This document shows positions 36,539-45,243 of a DNA stretch of 64,000 nt, in pieces; position 1 is the first letter of the stretch; each line of letters opens with the position of its first letter. Source of the stretch: Paenibacillus tyrphae (GTDB lineage: Bacteria > Bacillota > Bacilli > Paenibacillales > NBRC-103111). The stretch spans positions 110,752 through 174,751 of the forward strand of contig NZ_JAMZAW010000019.1 in the NCBI RefSeq assembly GCF_024158745.1, written 5' to 3'. The position numbers and the translations under genes are program-made. The notes below the pieces were generated by a model, which did not search any database, had not been told where the DNA came from, and worked only from the letters and a program-made list of their open reading frames with translations.

Positions 36539-37417
36539 ATGAAATTCGGTTTAAAAAGCGTGCTTCTTGCATGCCTGTTCACACTGCCCGCGGTACTGCC
36601 CGTCTGCACTCCGGCTGCCTATGCCGACGAACCGGTGCGTCTGTCAGAGGATATCAAGGTTCAGGTGAACGACAAGCTGGTGCAGTTTCCGGATGCCCAG
36701 CCTTTTGTGGATGAGAATCACAAGCTTCAAGTTCCGGCGCGCGTCGTCGCGGACAAACTCGGCTACCAGCTGAATTGGGAGCCTGCCGGTTCCGAAATCA
36801 AGATTACAATCAAAGACAATAAAAACAGCCTTTCGCTGCAAACCGGCAAGAAGTCGGTTACGGTCAACGGGGAACCCGAACAGATTGAAAGCGCTGCAGA
36901 ATTCGTCGACGGCCGCGTTTATGTGCCGGTCCGCCTAATTTCGGATTCGTTCGACATCCAAACGCAATGGGACAACCACAACCGCATCGCGATACTTGGT
37001 GCCGACGGCAACTATCACGCGCCCGCTTGGTATCGCCCACGCGCAGCCGTTCTGACCGCTTCCCAAGCGCTCGCAGCGGCCCCTGCACCGGGTTACAGCA
37101 AAATGATCGAAGTCAAAGCGACAGCCTACACCGCATCTCCGGCGGAGAACGGCGGATATGGCGCAGTCGATTATATGGGCAACCCCTTGAGTCTCGGAAC
37201 GATCGCCGTAGATCCTTCGGTCATTCCGCTCGGTTCCAAGGTATTGATCAAAGGCTACTCCTATATGGGCCTGCCTGCCAACGGCTTGTATGCCACAGCG
37301 ACGGATACCGGAGGTGCGATCAAAGGGAACAGGATCGACATTTTCCTTCCCGAAAACCGCGCTCAAGCCAAGCTCTTCGGTATACAAAATGTGCAGGTAT
37401 ACGTACTTAATCCTTAA
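36539..37417 (+). CDS. Exported 3D-domain protein with copper-amine-oxidase-N-like repeat domain
   Basis: The 292-aa protein has a Sec signal peptide (cleavage near AYADE), a stalk-like copper amine oxidase N-terminal domain (about 40-150: VDENHKLQVPARVVADKLG, FVDGRVYVPVRLISDSF) and a C-terminal 3D domain (about 195-292) with the conserved aspartates in TIAVDPSVIPLG, ATDTGGAIKGNRIDIF. The 3D fold is shared with lytic transglycosylases such as MltA and YuiC-like proteins, so peptidoglycan remodelling is likely. The start follows GGAGGG by 10 bases. Control by c-di-AMP fits a cell-wall role. Confidence 0.9.
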   Translation: MKFGLKSVLLACLFTLPAVLPVCTPAAYADEPVRLSEDIKVQVNDKLVQFPDAQPFVDENHKLQVPARVVADKLGYQLNWEPAGSEIKITIKDNKNSLSLQTGKKSVTVNGEPEQIESAAEFVDGRVYVPVRLISDSFDIQTQWDNHNRIAILGADGNYHAPAWYRPRAAVLTASQALAAAPAPGYSKMIEVKATAYTASPAENGGYGAVDYMGNPLSLGTIAVDPSVIPLGSKVLIKGYSYMGLPANGLYATATDTGGAIKGNRIDIFLPENRAQAKLFGIQNVQVYVLNP

Positions 37418-37441
37418 TCAAGCTTGATTCTCATCCAAATG

Positions 37442-37485
37442 AAAAAAGCAGTCGTCTCGCTTCAAAGCGGAACGACTGCTTTTTT
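37442..37485. terminator. Bidirectional terminator between the 3D-domain gene and the FAD oxidoreductase gene
   Basis: AAAAAAGCAGTCGT pairs with ACGACTGCTTTTTT around a CGCTT/AGCG stem, with A-run and T-run at the ends. It serves both convergent genes. Confidence 0.92.
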
Positions 37486-37500
37486 CGGTTCGTACCTTTA

Positions 37501-39429
37501 TCAATCGTATGTTTTGCCCGCATAGTTCGCGACCACATCGCGGATCAGCATGTAGGCTTCCCCATTCGTAAGCCGCTTCGGGTCCCGGATGGCCGATACC
37601 GTATCCTGCTTCACCGCACCCCGGGTGAGCAGTTCCTGCATGGTCGTCGGCGGCTTTTGCGGCAAACCCATCGCCGAGCCGAGAGCCGCCGCCGCCAGAT
37701 CCACCGTGAGCGGAGCTTCGGCAGGATGGCCTATACCCTGTAGCGAATCGGCAGCTTTTCCTTTAAAATAGGCCGAATGCATTCTCCCTACGCCGTTCAG
37801 CTGATAGACGAGCCGCTGGGCGTTCGAGGCGCCGTCCAGGTCGAAGCCTTCATTTTTATCCCCGCCCACGGTCAAATTCATGCTCACCGTCGCTTTCAGC
37901 CCGGCATACGCTTTATGCTTCGTATAAGCGGGAGGCTGGATTCGGAATGGCTTCAGCTCCATCCCCTGCTTGTTCAGCCTTTCTTGCAGCGCTGCGATGT
38001 CCTGCTTGGACTCGGAGAGCTCGCGGAACGACAGCCCCTTGTCTATCGCGAGCTTGGCCGCGGCTCCGGCCGCCTGCGCTGTCGCCATGCCGACCGGGAT
38101 GACGCGCGCGCTGCCATGCGGCAGCGTATCGAAGCTGGCCGAACGACCCACTACCAGCAGCCCGTTCACCTCCCTGGGCAAAATGCTGCGGAACGGAATT
38201 GCATACTGCACCGGGTTCATCATGATGGCGCCGCGGTCTTGATAGTTCGTGCTCTGGATATCGACTTTATACGAGCCGAAAGCGATGCGGTCCCATTGAT
38301 CGCGGTTATCGAGCACATCGGTCATAGTCAGACGGTATTGGCCCTTCATATGCCGGGTTTCCCGCACATACAGCTCCGGTGCGGTTCCAGCCAACTCGAG
38401 ATCGGCGAATTCCTTGAAATTTTTCTTCATATAATCAACGACAAGCGGAATCTCTTTCTTTCCGATTTCAAAAGCTTCTTCGACCGAACCGGGGTCCAGC
38501 GGATTGATTCCGAAAATTTGCAGCGCGTTGATGAGAATCGTCCCGTCATTTTGTCTCCCGATATTGAGGCCACGCATGCGAACCTTGTCTTTGTTGCTCG
38601 ACGGATACTCCCACATCTCGGGGAAACCCCATCCGCTCATCCGGTCAATACCGGTATCCTTGTGCCTGCCGAACGAGTCCCATACCTCCTGCGTGACGCC
38701 CCGCAGCTTAAACACAAGCGTGACCGCCATCTGGGATTTCGGATCGCCAATGTCCTCTCTCCCTATCGTGAACGCTACGCCTGCGGCCGCGGCAATGTCG
38801 GCATCCTGCGTCGCGTCGATCACGGCTTTGGCCTTCACATTATGCCGGCTGCCGTCCTGCCGGATCACCTGCACTCCGGTAACCTTGCGCATGCCATCCT
38901 GGCCGACGGTCACAATCGGCTCCATCGTCTTCACCTTCATGAGAAGATCGATGTTCGGTTCCTGACGGACCAGCTCGTAGAACGCATTGGCGGCCGTGAC
39001 AACATCGAACGATGTGCCTTCGATGCGGTCGTACCACTCCTGAAAGATCCCTTTGTTCAAAAAGTTGTGCTTGCCCGGAACAAGCGAAGACTCGGGGGAA
39101 TAATTGTTATCCAGACTGTTTAACCAGCCCAGCGTCATCAAACCGCCGAGAATCTCACGGTTCCGTCCGTCCACCAGCAGCACGGACAGGCCGTTGCGCG
39201 CTGCCGAGACGGCGGCCGCCACGCCTTCCGGATCGGTACCGGTCACGATGACATCATAGGCTTCTTTGATTTGGGAGACGGATCTTACTTGTTGCAGCGG
39301 CTTCATTTCGCCTGGTCCGGCTGTGCTCTTGTCATTGCCGTACCACCATATCCCGCCCCCGATGATAAAAGCCAGCAGCAGGCCCAATCCTATTGCCAGC
39401 CGTAAACCGTTTTTTGACCGATTCGCCAT
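37501..39429 (-). CDS. Membrane-anchored FAD-dependent oxidoreductase
   Basis: About 642 aa with an N-terminal membrane helix (residues 9-27) and an outward-facing FAD domain. The dinucleotide loop reads VTGTDPEGVAAA rather than GxGxxG, followed by LLVDGRNREILGG; C-terminal motifs VVGRSASFDTLPHGSARV and MATAQAAGAAA fit FAD_oxidored-family proteins. ATG 39,429 is used with a weak GGAG 13 bases away; an ATG at 39,483 is an alternative, so the start is uncertain. The substrate is unknown. It is divergent from the AAA ATPase gene. Confidence 0.82.
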   Translation of the reverse strand: MANRSKNGLRLAIGLGLLLAFIIGGGIWWYGNDKSTAGPGEMKPLQQVRSVSQIKEAYDVIVTGTDPEGVAAAVSAARNGLSVLLVDGRNREILGGLMTLGWLNSLDNNYSPESSLVPGKHNFLNKGIFQEWYDRIEGTSFDVVTAANAFYELVRQEPNIDLLMKVKTMEPIVTVGQDGMRKVTGVQVIRQDGSRHNVKAKAVIDATQDADIAAAAGVAFTIGREDIGDPKSQMAVTLVFKLRGVTQEVWDSFGRHKDTGIDRMSGWGFPEMWEYPSSNKDKVRMRGLNIGRQNDGTILINALQIFGINPLDPGSVEEAFEIGKKEIPLVVDYMKKNFKEFADLELAGTAPELYVRETRHMKGQYRLTMTDVLDNRDQWDRIAFGSYKVDIQSTNYQDRGAIMMNPVQYAIPFRSILPREVNGLLVVGRSASFDTLPHGSARVIPVGMATAQAAGAAAKLAIDKGLSFRELSESKQDIAALQERLNKQGMELKPFRIQPPAYTKHKAYAGLKATVSMNLTVGGDKNEGFDLDGASNAQRLVYQLNGVGRMHSAYFKGKAADSLQGIGHPAEAPLTVDLAAAALGSAMGLPQKPPTTMQELLTRGAVKQDTVSAIRDPKRLTNGEAYMLIRDVVANYAGKTYD

Positions 39430-39663
39430 CCCTAAGCTCACACTCCGTTTCGGCTCGATCTGCTCACGTCTTATTGGACGCATCGAATCAACGGTTTGTT
39501 CCAGAGAACCGCATTTTTTACAAAACTGAAAAAGTTCGACGAACCATTCGTCCAACGAGGCCGGTTCGTTGCATCGGTGCTCTCCAAGCTTACGATAGTA
39601 ACGCGGCAGCCGACTTTTCTGTATAATAGAGTCAACGAACAAGCCGGAAGGAGGCGTTATCTT

Positions 39664-40428
39664 ATGGGGATATACGATAAAGATCCGTTCGTGAGAAGTA
39701 TGGAGCTGAGGTGGGAGAACGTGCCGTCTTTCGCCAAGTATCCGTTTCATCTTCCGGCTTTGCGCCGGCTGACCACCTTGCGCTTCCATCCCAAGGTCAC
39801 CTACATCATCGGCGAGAACGGCATGGGCAAGTCCACATTGCTTGAAGCCATCGCCGTTGCATGGGGCTTCAATCCCGAAGGCGGCAGCCTGAACTTCAAT
39901 TTCGCCACGCACGAATCTCACTCGGAGCTGCACCGGCATATCCGTTTGGTACGGGGGATCGGCAAGCCGAGGGACGGCTTCTTCTTCCGGGCGGAAACCT
40001 ACTACAACCTGGCGACCAATATCGACCGGTTGGATAGCGAACCGGCGCCTGGTCCCAGAATCATCGATTCGTACGGGGGCAAGTCACTGCACGAGCAGTC
40101 GCACGGCGAATCGTTTTTTGCGGCTTTCCTTCACCGTTTCGGAGGCAACGGGCTGTATATTCTGGACGAGCCGGAAGCGGCATTGTCTCCCTTGAAGCAA
40201 ATGTCCATGCTCGCCCGCATCCACGCGCTGGTCAAGAAGAACTCGCAATTCATCATCTCGACGCATTCGCCCATTTTGATGGGCTATCCGGATGCTCTCG
40301 CTTATTATTTGACGCCGGACGGAATCGAGCACATAAATGTGGAAGAAACCGATCATTATATCATTATGAAGCAATTTCTACATAACCGGGAACGCATGCT
40401 TAAGGAGCTTTTTGCCGACGAGGAATAA
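39664..40428 (+). CDS. AAA/ABC-like ATPase, single domain
   Basis: The 254-aa protein has Walker A GENGMGKST (50-58), GLYILDEPEAALSP (Walker B and signature-like region) and FIISTHSPILMGYPDA (switch His), a set typical of AAA_21/OLD-like soluble ATPases. It has no nuclease domain or membrane segment. ATG 39,664 follows GGAAGGAGG. A TATAAT at 39,622 lies upstream but has no clear -35. A terminator follows. Role unknown; stand-alone proteins of this type are common in Paenibacillus-like genomes. Confidence 0.85.
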   Translation: MGIYDKDPFVRSMELRWENVPSFAKYPFHLPALRRLTTLRFHPKVTYIIGENGMGKSTLLEAIAVAWGFNPEGGSLNFNFATHESHSELHRHIRLVRGIGKPRDGFFFRAETYYNLATNIDRLDSEPAPGPRIIDSYGGKSLHEQSHGESFFAAFLHRFGGNGLYILDEPEAALSPLKQMSMLARIHALVKKNSQFIISTHSPILMGYPDALAYYLTPDGIEHINVEETDHYIIMKQFLHNRERMLKELFADEE

Positions 40429-40434
40429 CGCAAA

Positions 40435-40478
40435 AAGAACAGGCCCGCCTCGTTCCGGTACGCTGTTCTTCGTTTTTT
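40435..40478 (+). terminator. Terminator of the AAA ATPase gene
   Basis: AAGAACAG pairs with CTGTTCTT around a GC-rich loop, then CGTTTTTT. Confidence 0.85.
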
Positions 40479-40505
40479 GGTGCGCTTATCTTGTACGGAA
40501 CGTCG

Positions 40506-40703
40506 CTAAACGGTATCTTCGTTCTTCTTCACGTCGAAGCGTTCCTCGCGGCGGTCAATCGGTCCCGGGCTTCCGGCGACCGGCGGATCGATCTGCATTA
40601 CCTGGTCGGTCGTCCGCGTCTGATGCAGGTCGGTAGCCCCGGCCGCATGAGTGCCCAGATCCTCCAGCTCGGCGTTGCCTGCATTTTCAGGCATTTGGCT
40701 CAT
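40506..40703 (-). CDS. 65-residue acidic hydrophilic protein, unknown
   Basis: The protein is short, acidic and without hydrophobic segments, rich in Asp/Glu/Thr, and looks disordered. AAGGAGG precedes the ATG at 40,703 by 8 bases, which supports a real gene. No family is recognised. It is convergent with the AAA ATPase gene. Confidence 0.6.
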   Translation of the reverse strand: MSQMPENAGNAELEDLGTHAAGATDLHQTRTTDQVMQIDPPVAGSPGPIDRREERFDVKKNEDTV

Positions 40704-40799
40704 TCGACTTCCCTCCTTATTGTGAACTACCTGTATTTTGCGGTTCCCGCTGACATTTCATACCTGAAAAGCGTCTATTTTCCGGCCGGATACAAAAAA

Positions 40800-40829
40800 A
40801 CCGGCGATACCCGAAGGCGATCGCCGGTT
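40800..40829 (-). terminator. Terminator of the repeat-protein gene
   Basis: AACCGGCGAT pairs with ATCGCCGGTT; on the minus strand a run of T follows. Confidence 0.88.
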
Positions 40830-40837
40830 CCCGATGA

Positions 40838-41761
40838 TTAATGCACGAGAGTTTGCAGCAGGCTTTGTCCCATTTGAACTTCTTGGTTAAACTCGTCTTG
40901 ATATTCGTTGATGATATCCGTGCTGAAGCCTTTAGACTCCAGCTCGCTTCTTACGCTGTCGAGAATGGCGTTGAATTGAGCTGTTTTTGCGTTGAACGTG
41001 CTTTCTCCCTGCTGGTAAAGTCTTGCTCTTTCCTTGGAGTTTTTCGCCATCTTGGCTTGAATGGCGATCCCCATCAGTTCCTGTTTGCTTTCATTGCGGA
41101 GATGGATGAGCTGCTGAGTCGCATTTTTCGTGATTTCCTTGTACTCTTTATCCTTCTCCTTATCGCCGTTTCCGTTCCCATTTCCATTACCGTTTCCATT
41201 ACCGTTGCCGTTGCCGTTGCCATTTCCGTTTCCATTACCTTTGCCATTGCCTTTACCGTTTTCCTTATCCTGCTTCTCTTTTTCTTGCTTCTCTTTCTCC
41301 TGTTTTTCCTTCTCTTGCTTTTCTTTTTCCTGCTTTTCCTTCTCTAGCCGCTCTTTCTCCTGCTTTTCTTTCTCTTGCTTCTCTTTCTCTAACCGCTCCT
41401 TTTCGAGCTTTTCTCTCTCCTGCTTTTCCTTCTCTAGTCTTTCTTTCTCCTGCTTCTCTCTCTCCTGCTTTTCTTTCTCCAGTCTTTCCTGCTCCTGCTT
41501 TTCCTTGTCCTTATCTTTCTTTGGCGGTTTTGGAGTGCCCCAGTTGCCAAAATTCGTCTCAAACCATTTATCCAGATTGAACTGTTCGCCGAGGAACACG
41601 TTCAGATTGACCACGGTAGGTCCGTTGAAGTTAACCAGCGGCGACTCGTTCTCGAACGTAAGCGATGCCGCTTCGGCTTTCGGTGCAGACAGTACCGGTG
41701 TAGTCAAAGCTGCCGCGATCACGACCGCAAGAAACTTTGACAAGGTTTTCCTTTTGTTCAT
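40838..41761 (-). CDS. Exported protein with Lys/Glu/Gln and Gly/Asn repeat tracts
   Basis: The 307-aa protein has a Sec signal peptide (cleavage near APKAEA-A). About 50 residues then precede a charged repeat of EKEKQEKE/LEKEKQE units (about 85-170), a GNGNGN tract of about 25 residues (170-200) and a helical C-terminal domain (about 205-307) with conserved-looking TQQLIHLRNESKQEL. The repeat should form a long charged single helix; the Gly/Asn tract should be flexible. It follows the Pro-rich protein gene by 38 bases at the end of the polysaccharide cluster. It may be a matrix or envelope protein, but the function is not known. Confidence 0.85.
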   Translation of the reverse strand: MNKRKTLSKFLAVVIAAALTTPVLSAPKAEAASLTFENESPLVNFNGPTVVNLNVFLGEQFNLDKWFETNFGNWGTPKPPKKDKDKEKQEQERLEKEKQEREKQEKERLEKEKQEREKLEKERLEKEKQEKEKQEKERLEKEKQEKEKQEKEKQEKEKQEKEKQDKENGKGNGKGNGNGNGNGNGNGNGNGNGNGNGNGDKEKDKEYKEITKNATQQLIHLRNESKQELMGIAIQAKMAKNSKERARLYQQGESTFNAKTAQFNAILDSVRSELESKGFSTDIINEYQDEFNQEVQMGQSLLQTLVH

Positions 41762-41799
41762 AGCTTTCTCTCCTTTAGTTTTATAAAGTTATACAGAGC

Positions 41800-42489
41800 T
41801 CATTTTTTCTCCCGAAGAGACTCCTCGTAGCTTTTGCCCTTGCTCAAACCGTATTTCGAAGCAATCGCAATCAGCTCGTCGTATTCCTCTTCCGAAAGCT
41901 TTTCCAAGATCATTTCCTTGGCCTTCCTTTTTTCCTCCAAGGAAACGCCTTGTTCAAACATATTTTGTAATTGTTTTAAATCATTTCCATCTAACTTTTT
42001 AAGCAGCACGGTTGTAATTTGGACTTGTTCGGACAGCGAAATTCGATCCTGCACTTCCTTCGCCTTGCCTGCGGATATTTCAGCTTTATAGCCTGTACTC
42101 CCCGACTTCGGGTCGGACGGCTTGTCGGCTGCCTGCGGAACCGTGGCCGGGGCCTGCGTTGGCTTCTGAGCCTGCTCCGCTTTCCCCGACGGTGCCGGGG
42201 AATCGCCCGGCGTCCGGACGGCATCCTGCCCAGAGGTGGGCTTCGGAGCCTCCGCCGGCTTCTGCTGCGATACCGGAGGCTGCTCGGAGGCTTGAGCTTG
42301 GTGCGCCGGATCGGGCCGCTTCTCCGGATCGTTCACCGGTCGCTTCCCTGCCGGCGCTTCTTCTGCCAAACTGACAAGAGCCGCCGTCATCCGCTCCTGC
42401 ACCGCATGAAGCGCCCAATATCCGCCAGCAAGCAGCAGCAATACAACCACCGTCCCGACTACTAAAACCTTTTTCATTCTCGCCTTCAT
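41800..42489 (-). CDS. Membrane-anchored Pro/Ala-rich protein, unknown
   Basis: The 229-aa protein has one N-terminal membrane helix (8-27), a Pro/Ala/Lys-rich disordered linker (about 50-150) and a helical C-terminal domain (155-229) with EEYDELIAIASKYGLSKGKSYE. It should be tethered with the domain outside. ATG 42,489 follows GAGGGGAGG. Its start overlaps the VanZ-like stop by 4 bases, so it is part of the polysaccharide operon tail. Function unknown. Confidence 0.78.
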   Translation of the reverse strand: MKARMKKVLVVGTVVVLLLLAGGYWALHAVQERMTAALVSLAEEAPAGKRPVNDPEKRPDPAHQAQASEQPPVSQQKPAEAPKPTSGQDAVRTPGDSPAPSGKAEQAQKPTQAPATVPQAADKPSDPKSGSTGYKAEISAGKAKEVQDRISLSEQVQITTVLLKKLDGNDLKQLQNMFEQGVSLEEKRKAKEMILEKLSEEEYDELIAIASKYGLSKGKSYEESLREKK

Positions 42490-43019
42490 GGAACCTCCCC
42501 TCTTCGCAGCGTACTGTTCCGTCTGATTTTGCGGAACATCGCCAGGCATAGGATGAGAACCACTAAGCCAAGGAATCCGCCGATTGAATCCAATACAATA
42601 TCCTGCATTGCGCTGGTACGCTCCACACTTCTCGCTTGATTCCATTCATCCGCCGAAGCTATGCCAATCACATAAACGATCGCAAGCAGCATCTTGAAGC
42701 CAAGCTTCCATCGGGCTTGAATCAACGCGAACAAAGCACAAACCGCCAGCATCGCGTACATAAACAAATGCGAACCTTTTCGAAACAAAAACTCGACAAA
42801 TTCAAACGGCTGCTTCCTGGCTTCAATCGTAGAATGATGATAATGAATGGTCATTTCAGGTACGACGCTAAGCATCCCCTCCTTCGTGAACCATTTATGT
42901 AAAATTGGCTGTATACTCTGCTCATGGTAGGACTGGGAAGAGAAGTTAAAAATAAGCAGCGTCCACAGCAACACAGGAACAAGGGTAAGGAGCTTAGTAA
43001 TTGACCGGATGGGATTCAC
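42486..43019 (-). CDS. VanZ-family membrane protein
   Basis: The 177-aa protein has four membrane segments and the VanZ-type motif SADEWNQARSVERTSAMQDIVLDSIGG, where a conserved DExxQ and RxxxxxDxxxNxxG pattern is expected; here the middle phenylalanine and proline of the consensus are replaced. It overlaps ugd by 26 bases. VanZ relatives occur in many envelope-glycan clusters; a role in teicoplanin resistance is known only for the namesake. Its position suggests a role in polymer export or anchoring. Confidence 0.8.
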   Translation of the reverse strand: MNPIRSITKLLTLVPVLLWTLLIFNFSSQSYHEQSIQPILHKWFTKEGMLSVVPEMTIHYHHSTIEARKQPFEFVEFLFRKGSHLFMYAMLAVCALFALIQARWKLGFKMLLAIVYVIGIASADEWNQARSVERTSAMQDIVLDSIGGFLGLVVLILCLAMFRKIRRNSTLRRGEVP

Positions 43020-44337
43020 TCCTAGCCGTCAATACTGCCGGCCTGCCAACCGAGTGGTAAACGAAGCCATGTTCGTACATTTCCTGGAGCGAGAAGCAGT
43101 TGCGTCCGTCCACCAGGAACGGATATTTCAACAGCTTGCGAACGGAAGTAAGATCCATGCCCACAATCTCATCCCACTCGGTTAAAATCAGGCAGACGTC
43201 GCAATCCGTCACCGCCGCCTCGACGCTGTCACAATAAGTCACCTCGGCAGGCAGCAGCGCCCGGGCGTTCGGAATGGCGATCGGATCGTACGCTTGCACG
43301 ATCGCGCCTTTTTTCACCAGTTCGTCGATAATGACTAGCGATGGAGCGCAGCGCATATCGTCCGTATTCGGTTTAAAAGCAAGCCCGAGTACCGCGATCC
43401 GCCTTCCGGCATAGTCGCCGAACAAATCCTGCAGCTTCTTTAGCATCACGTACGGCTGCGCCTCGTTGGTCGAGATGACGGATTTCAGCAGCGTAAAATC
43501 ATACCCGGCCTGATCGGCCATATGGGCGAGCGCAAACGTATCCTTCGGGAAGCAGGAGCCTCCGTAGCCGATACCGGCCTGCAAAAATTTCCCGCCGATC
43601 CGGCTGTCCATCCCCATGCCTTCCGATACTTGAGTCACGTCGGCTCCGACCCGCTCGCACAGATTGGCGATGGCGTTGATAAACGAAATTTTCGTGGCCA
43701 GAAAGGCGTTCGCCGCATATTTGATCATCTCTGCGCTTTGCAGGTCCGTAATGAAAATTTTCGTCTGCAGCGGTTCGTGCAGCTTCGCAATGACCTTGGC
43801 CGCCTTGTCGCTCGTCGCCCCGATTACCGCCCGATCCATGTTCATGCAATCCGCAATCGCCGAACCCTCGCGCAGAAATTCGGGGTTGGACACGACGTCA
43901 AAATGAATGCGTTCATTGACCCTATTGTTGGCGACGATCGTCCGCACAAGCTCTCCCGTACCAACCGGCACCGTACTCTTGTTGACAATAATTTTGTAGG
44001 TGTTCAAATGCTTGCCGATCGTCTTGGCTACTTCCTTCACGTAACGCATATCCGCTTCGCCGTTCTCGGCCATTGGCGTACCGACCGCAATATAAATGAT
44101 GTCGGAATCTTCGATGGCTTCGCCGATTTCGGAGGTGAAGAAGAGACGGTTTTCCGCCACGTTCTTCGCAACAAGCTCCTTTAAACCAGGCTCGTAGATC
44201 GGAATCTCTCCGTTTTGCAGCATGGCGATTTTGTCCTTGTTCACATCGCAGCAGATGATGCGGTTGCCCATTTCGGCAAAGCACGTTCCCGACACCAGAC
44301 CGACGTATCCCGTACCAATCACTGTTATATTGTGCAT
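42994..44337 (-). CDS. UDP-glucose 6-dehydrogenase
   Basis: The 447-aa NAD-dependent enzyme oxidises UDP-glucose to UDP-glucuronate. It has the Rossmann loop ITVIGTGYVGLVSG (residues 4-17), NPEFLREGSA and the catalytic Cys in GIGYGGSCFPKDT. It follows galU by 3 bases, so UDP-glucose and UDP-glucuronate synthesis are coupled. The homologue in Bacillus is TuaD/Ugd. Confidence 0.96.
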   Translation of the reverse strand: MHNITVIGTGYVGLVSGTCFAEMGNRIICCDVNKDKIAMLQNGEIPIYEPGLKELVAKNVAENRLFFTSEIGEAIEDSDIIYIAVGTPMAENGEADMRYVKEVAKTIGKHLNTYKIIVNKSTVPVGTGELVRTIVANNRVNERIHFDVVSNPEFLREGSAIADCMNMDRAVIGATSDKAAKVIAKLHEPLQTKIFITDLQSAEMIKYAANAFLATKISFINAIANLCERVGADVTQVSEGMGMDSRIGGKFLQAGIGYGGSCFPKDTFALAHMADQAGYDFTLLKSVISTNEAQPYVMLKKLQDLFGDYAGRRIAVLGLAFKPNTDDMRCAPSLVIIDELVKKGAIVQAYDPIAIPNARALLPAEVTYCDSVEAAVTDCDVCLILTEWDEIVGMDLTSVRKLLKYPFLVDGRNCFSLQEMYEHGFVYHSVGRPAVLTARSESHPVNY

Positions 44338-44340
44338 AAC

Positions 44341-45243
44341 TTATTTCGCCACCTTACTGTAGAATGAAGGCTCGCTTTCGTACAGCGTCCGGATGTAGTT
44401 CATCACGTCATTGCGCAAATCGTCGCGCTGCAGCGCAAAGTCCAGCGTCGCTTTGATAAAGCCGAATTTGTCCCCTACGTCGTGCCGGGCTCCTTGGAAA
44501 TTGTAAGCGATGACCGGCCTTTTCTCGTTCAACCGCTTGAGCGCGTCCGTCAGCTGGATTTCGCCGCCCGCACCGGCTGGGAGACTCTCCAGAATATCGA
44601 AAATATCCGGCGTCAAAATGTACCGGCCCATGATGGCATAGTTGGAAGGAGCCGCTTTTTTCGAAGGCTTCTCGACCAGCGTATCCAGGAAGAACACCTC
44701 CGGCTCAATCGACGAGCCCCGGGGAGCGATGATCCCGTATTTGGACACGTCCTCGTCGTTTACTTTTTGTACGCCGACGACCGAGGAGGAATACCGGGAA
44801 TGGACTCGAATGAGCTGGCTCAGGCACGGCTCGCTCGACTGCACGATGTCGTCGCCGAGCAGAACGGCAAACGGCTCGTCGCCGACAAAGCTGCGCGCGC
44901 ACCAGATCGCGTGGCCGAGACCCTTCGGCTCTTTTTGACGAATATAGTGGATATTCGCCATCTCGGATATCGCTTGAATTTGCTCCAGCTCCTTGTTCTT
45001 GCCCTTCTTCGACAGCGTCTCTTCCAGCTCGAACGACTTGTCGAAGTGATCTTCGATGGCCCGCTTTCCGCGTCCGCTAATAATCAGAATATCTTCGATC
45101 CCGGAGGCAATCGCCTCTTCGATGATGTATTGAATCGTCGGCTTGTCCACAATCGGCAGCATTTCCTTCGGCTGAGCTTTGGTTGCAGGCAGGAAGCGCG
45201 TTCCCAGTCCCGCTGCCGGAATGATCGCTTTACGCAATTTCAT
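44341..45243 (-). CDS. galU: UTP-glucose-1-phosphate uridylyltransferase
   Basis: The 300-aa enzyme makes UDP-glucose. It has the N-terminal nucleotide loop IIPAAGLGTRFLPATKAQPKEMLP split across the conserved KxxxP motif, VDKPTIQYI, and GLGHAIWCA. It overlaps the aminotransferase gene by 14 bases. It supplies UDP-glucose to Ugd and the glycosyltransferases. Confidence 0.96.
   Translation of the reverse strand: MKLRKAIIPAAGLGTRFLPATKAQPKEMLPIVDKPTIQYIIEEAIASGIEDILIISGRGKRAIEDHFDKSFELEETLSKKGKNKELEQIQAISEMANIHYIRQKEPKGLGHAIWCARSFVGDEPFAVLLGDDIVQSSEPCLSQLIRVHSRYSSSVVGVQKVNDEDVSKYGIIAPRGSSIEPEVFFLDTLVEKPSKKAAPSNYAIMGRYILTPDIFDILESLPAGAGGEIQLTDALKRLNEKRPVIAYNFQGARHDVGDKFGFIKATLDFALQRDDLRNDVMNYIRTLYESEPSFYSKVAK

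Noticed and set aside
37777..39123. Long plus-strand open frame (448 codons) opposite the FAD oxidoreductase
   Set aside because: It is antisense to a gene with clear family motifs, is Arg/His/Leu-rich in the way of a GC-biased shadow frame, and has no ribosome site.
41150..41520. Possible CRISPR or satellite array
   Set aside because: The short repeats are in frame, vary by codon and encode the EKEKQE and GN tracts; no constant repeats with unique spacers are present.
41130..41786. Plus-strand frame of Ser/Phe/Cys repeats opposite the repeat protein
   Set aside because: It is the complement of the Lys/Glu/Gln repeat DNA; the minus-strand frame has a signal peptide, ribosome site and terminator.
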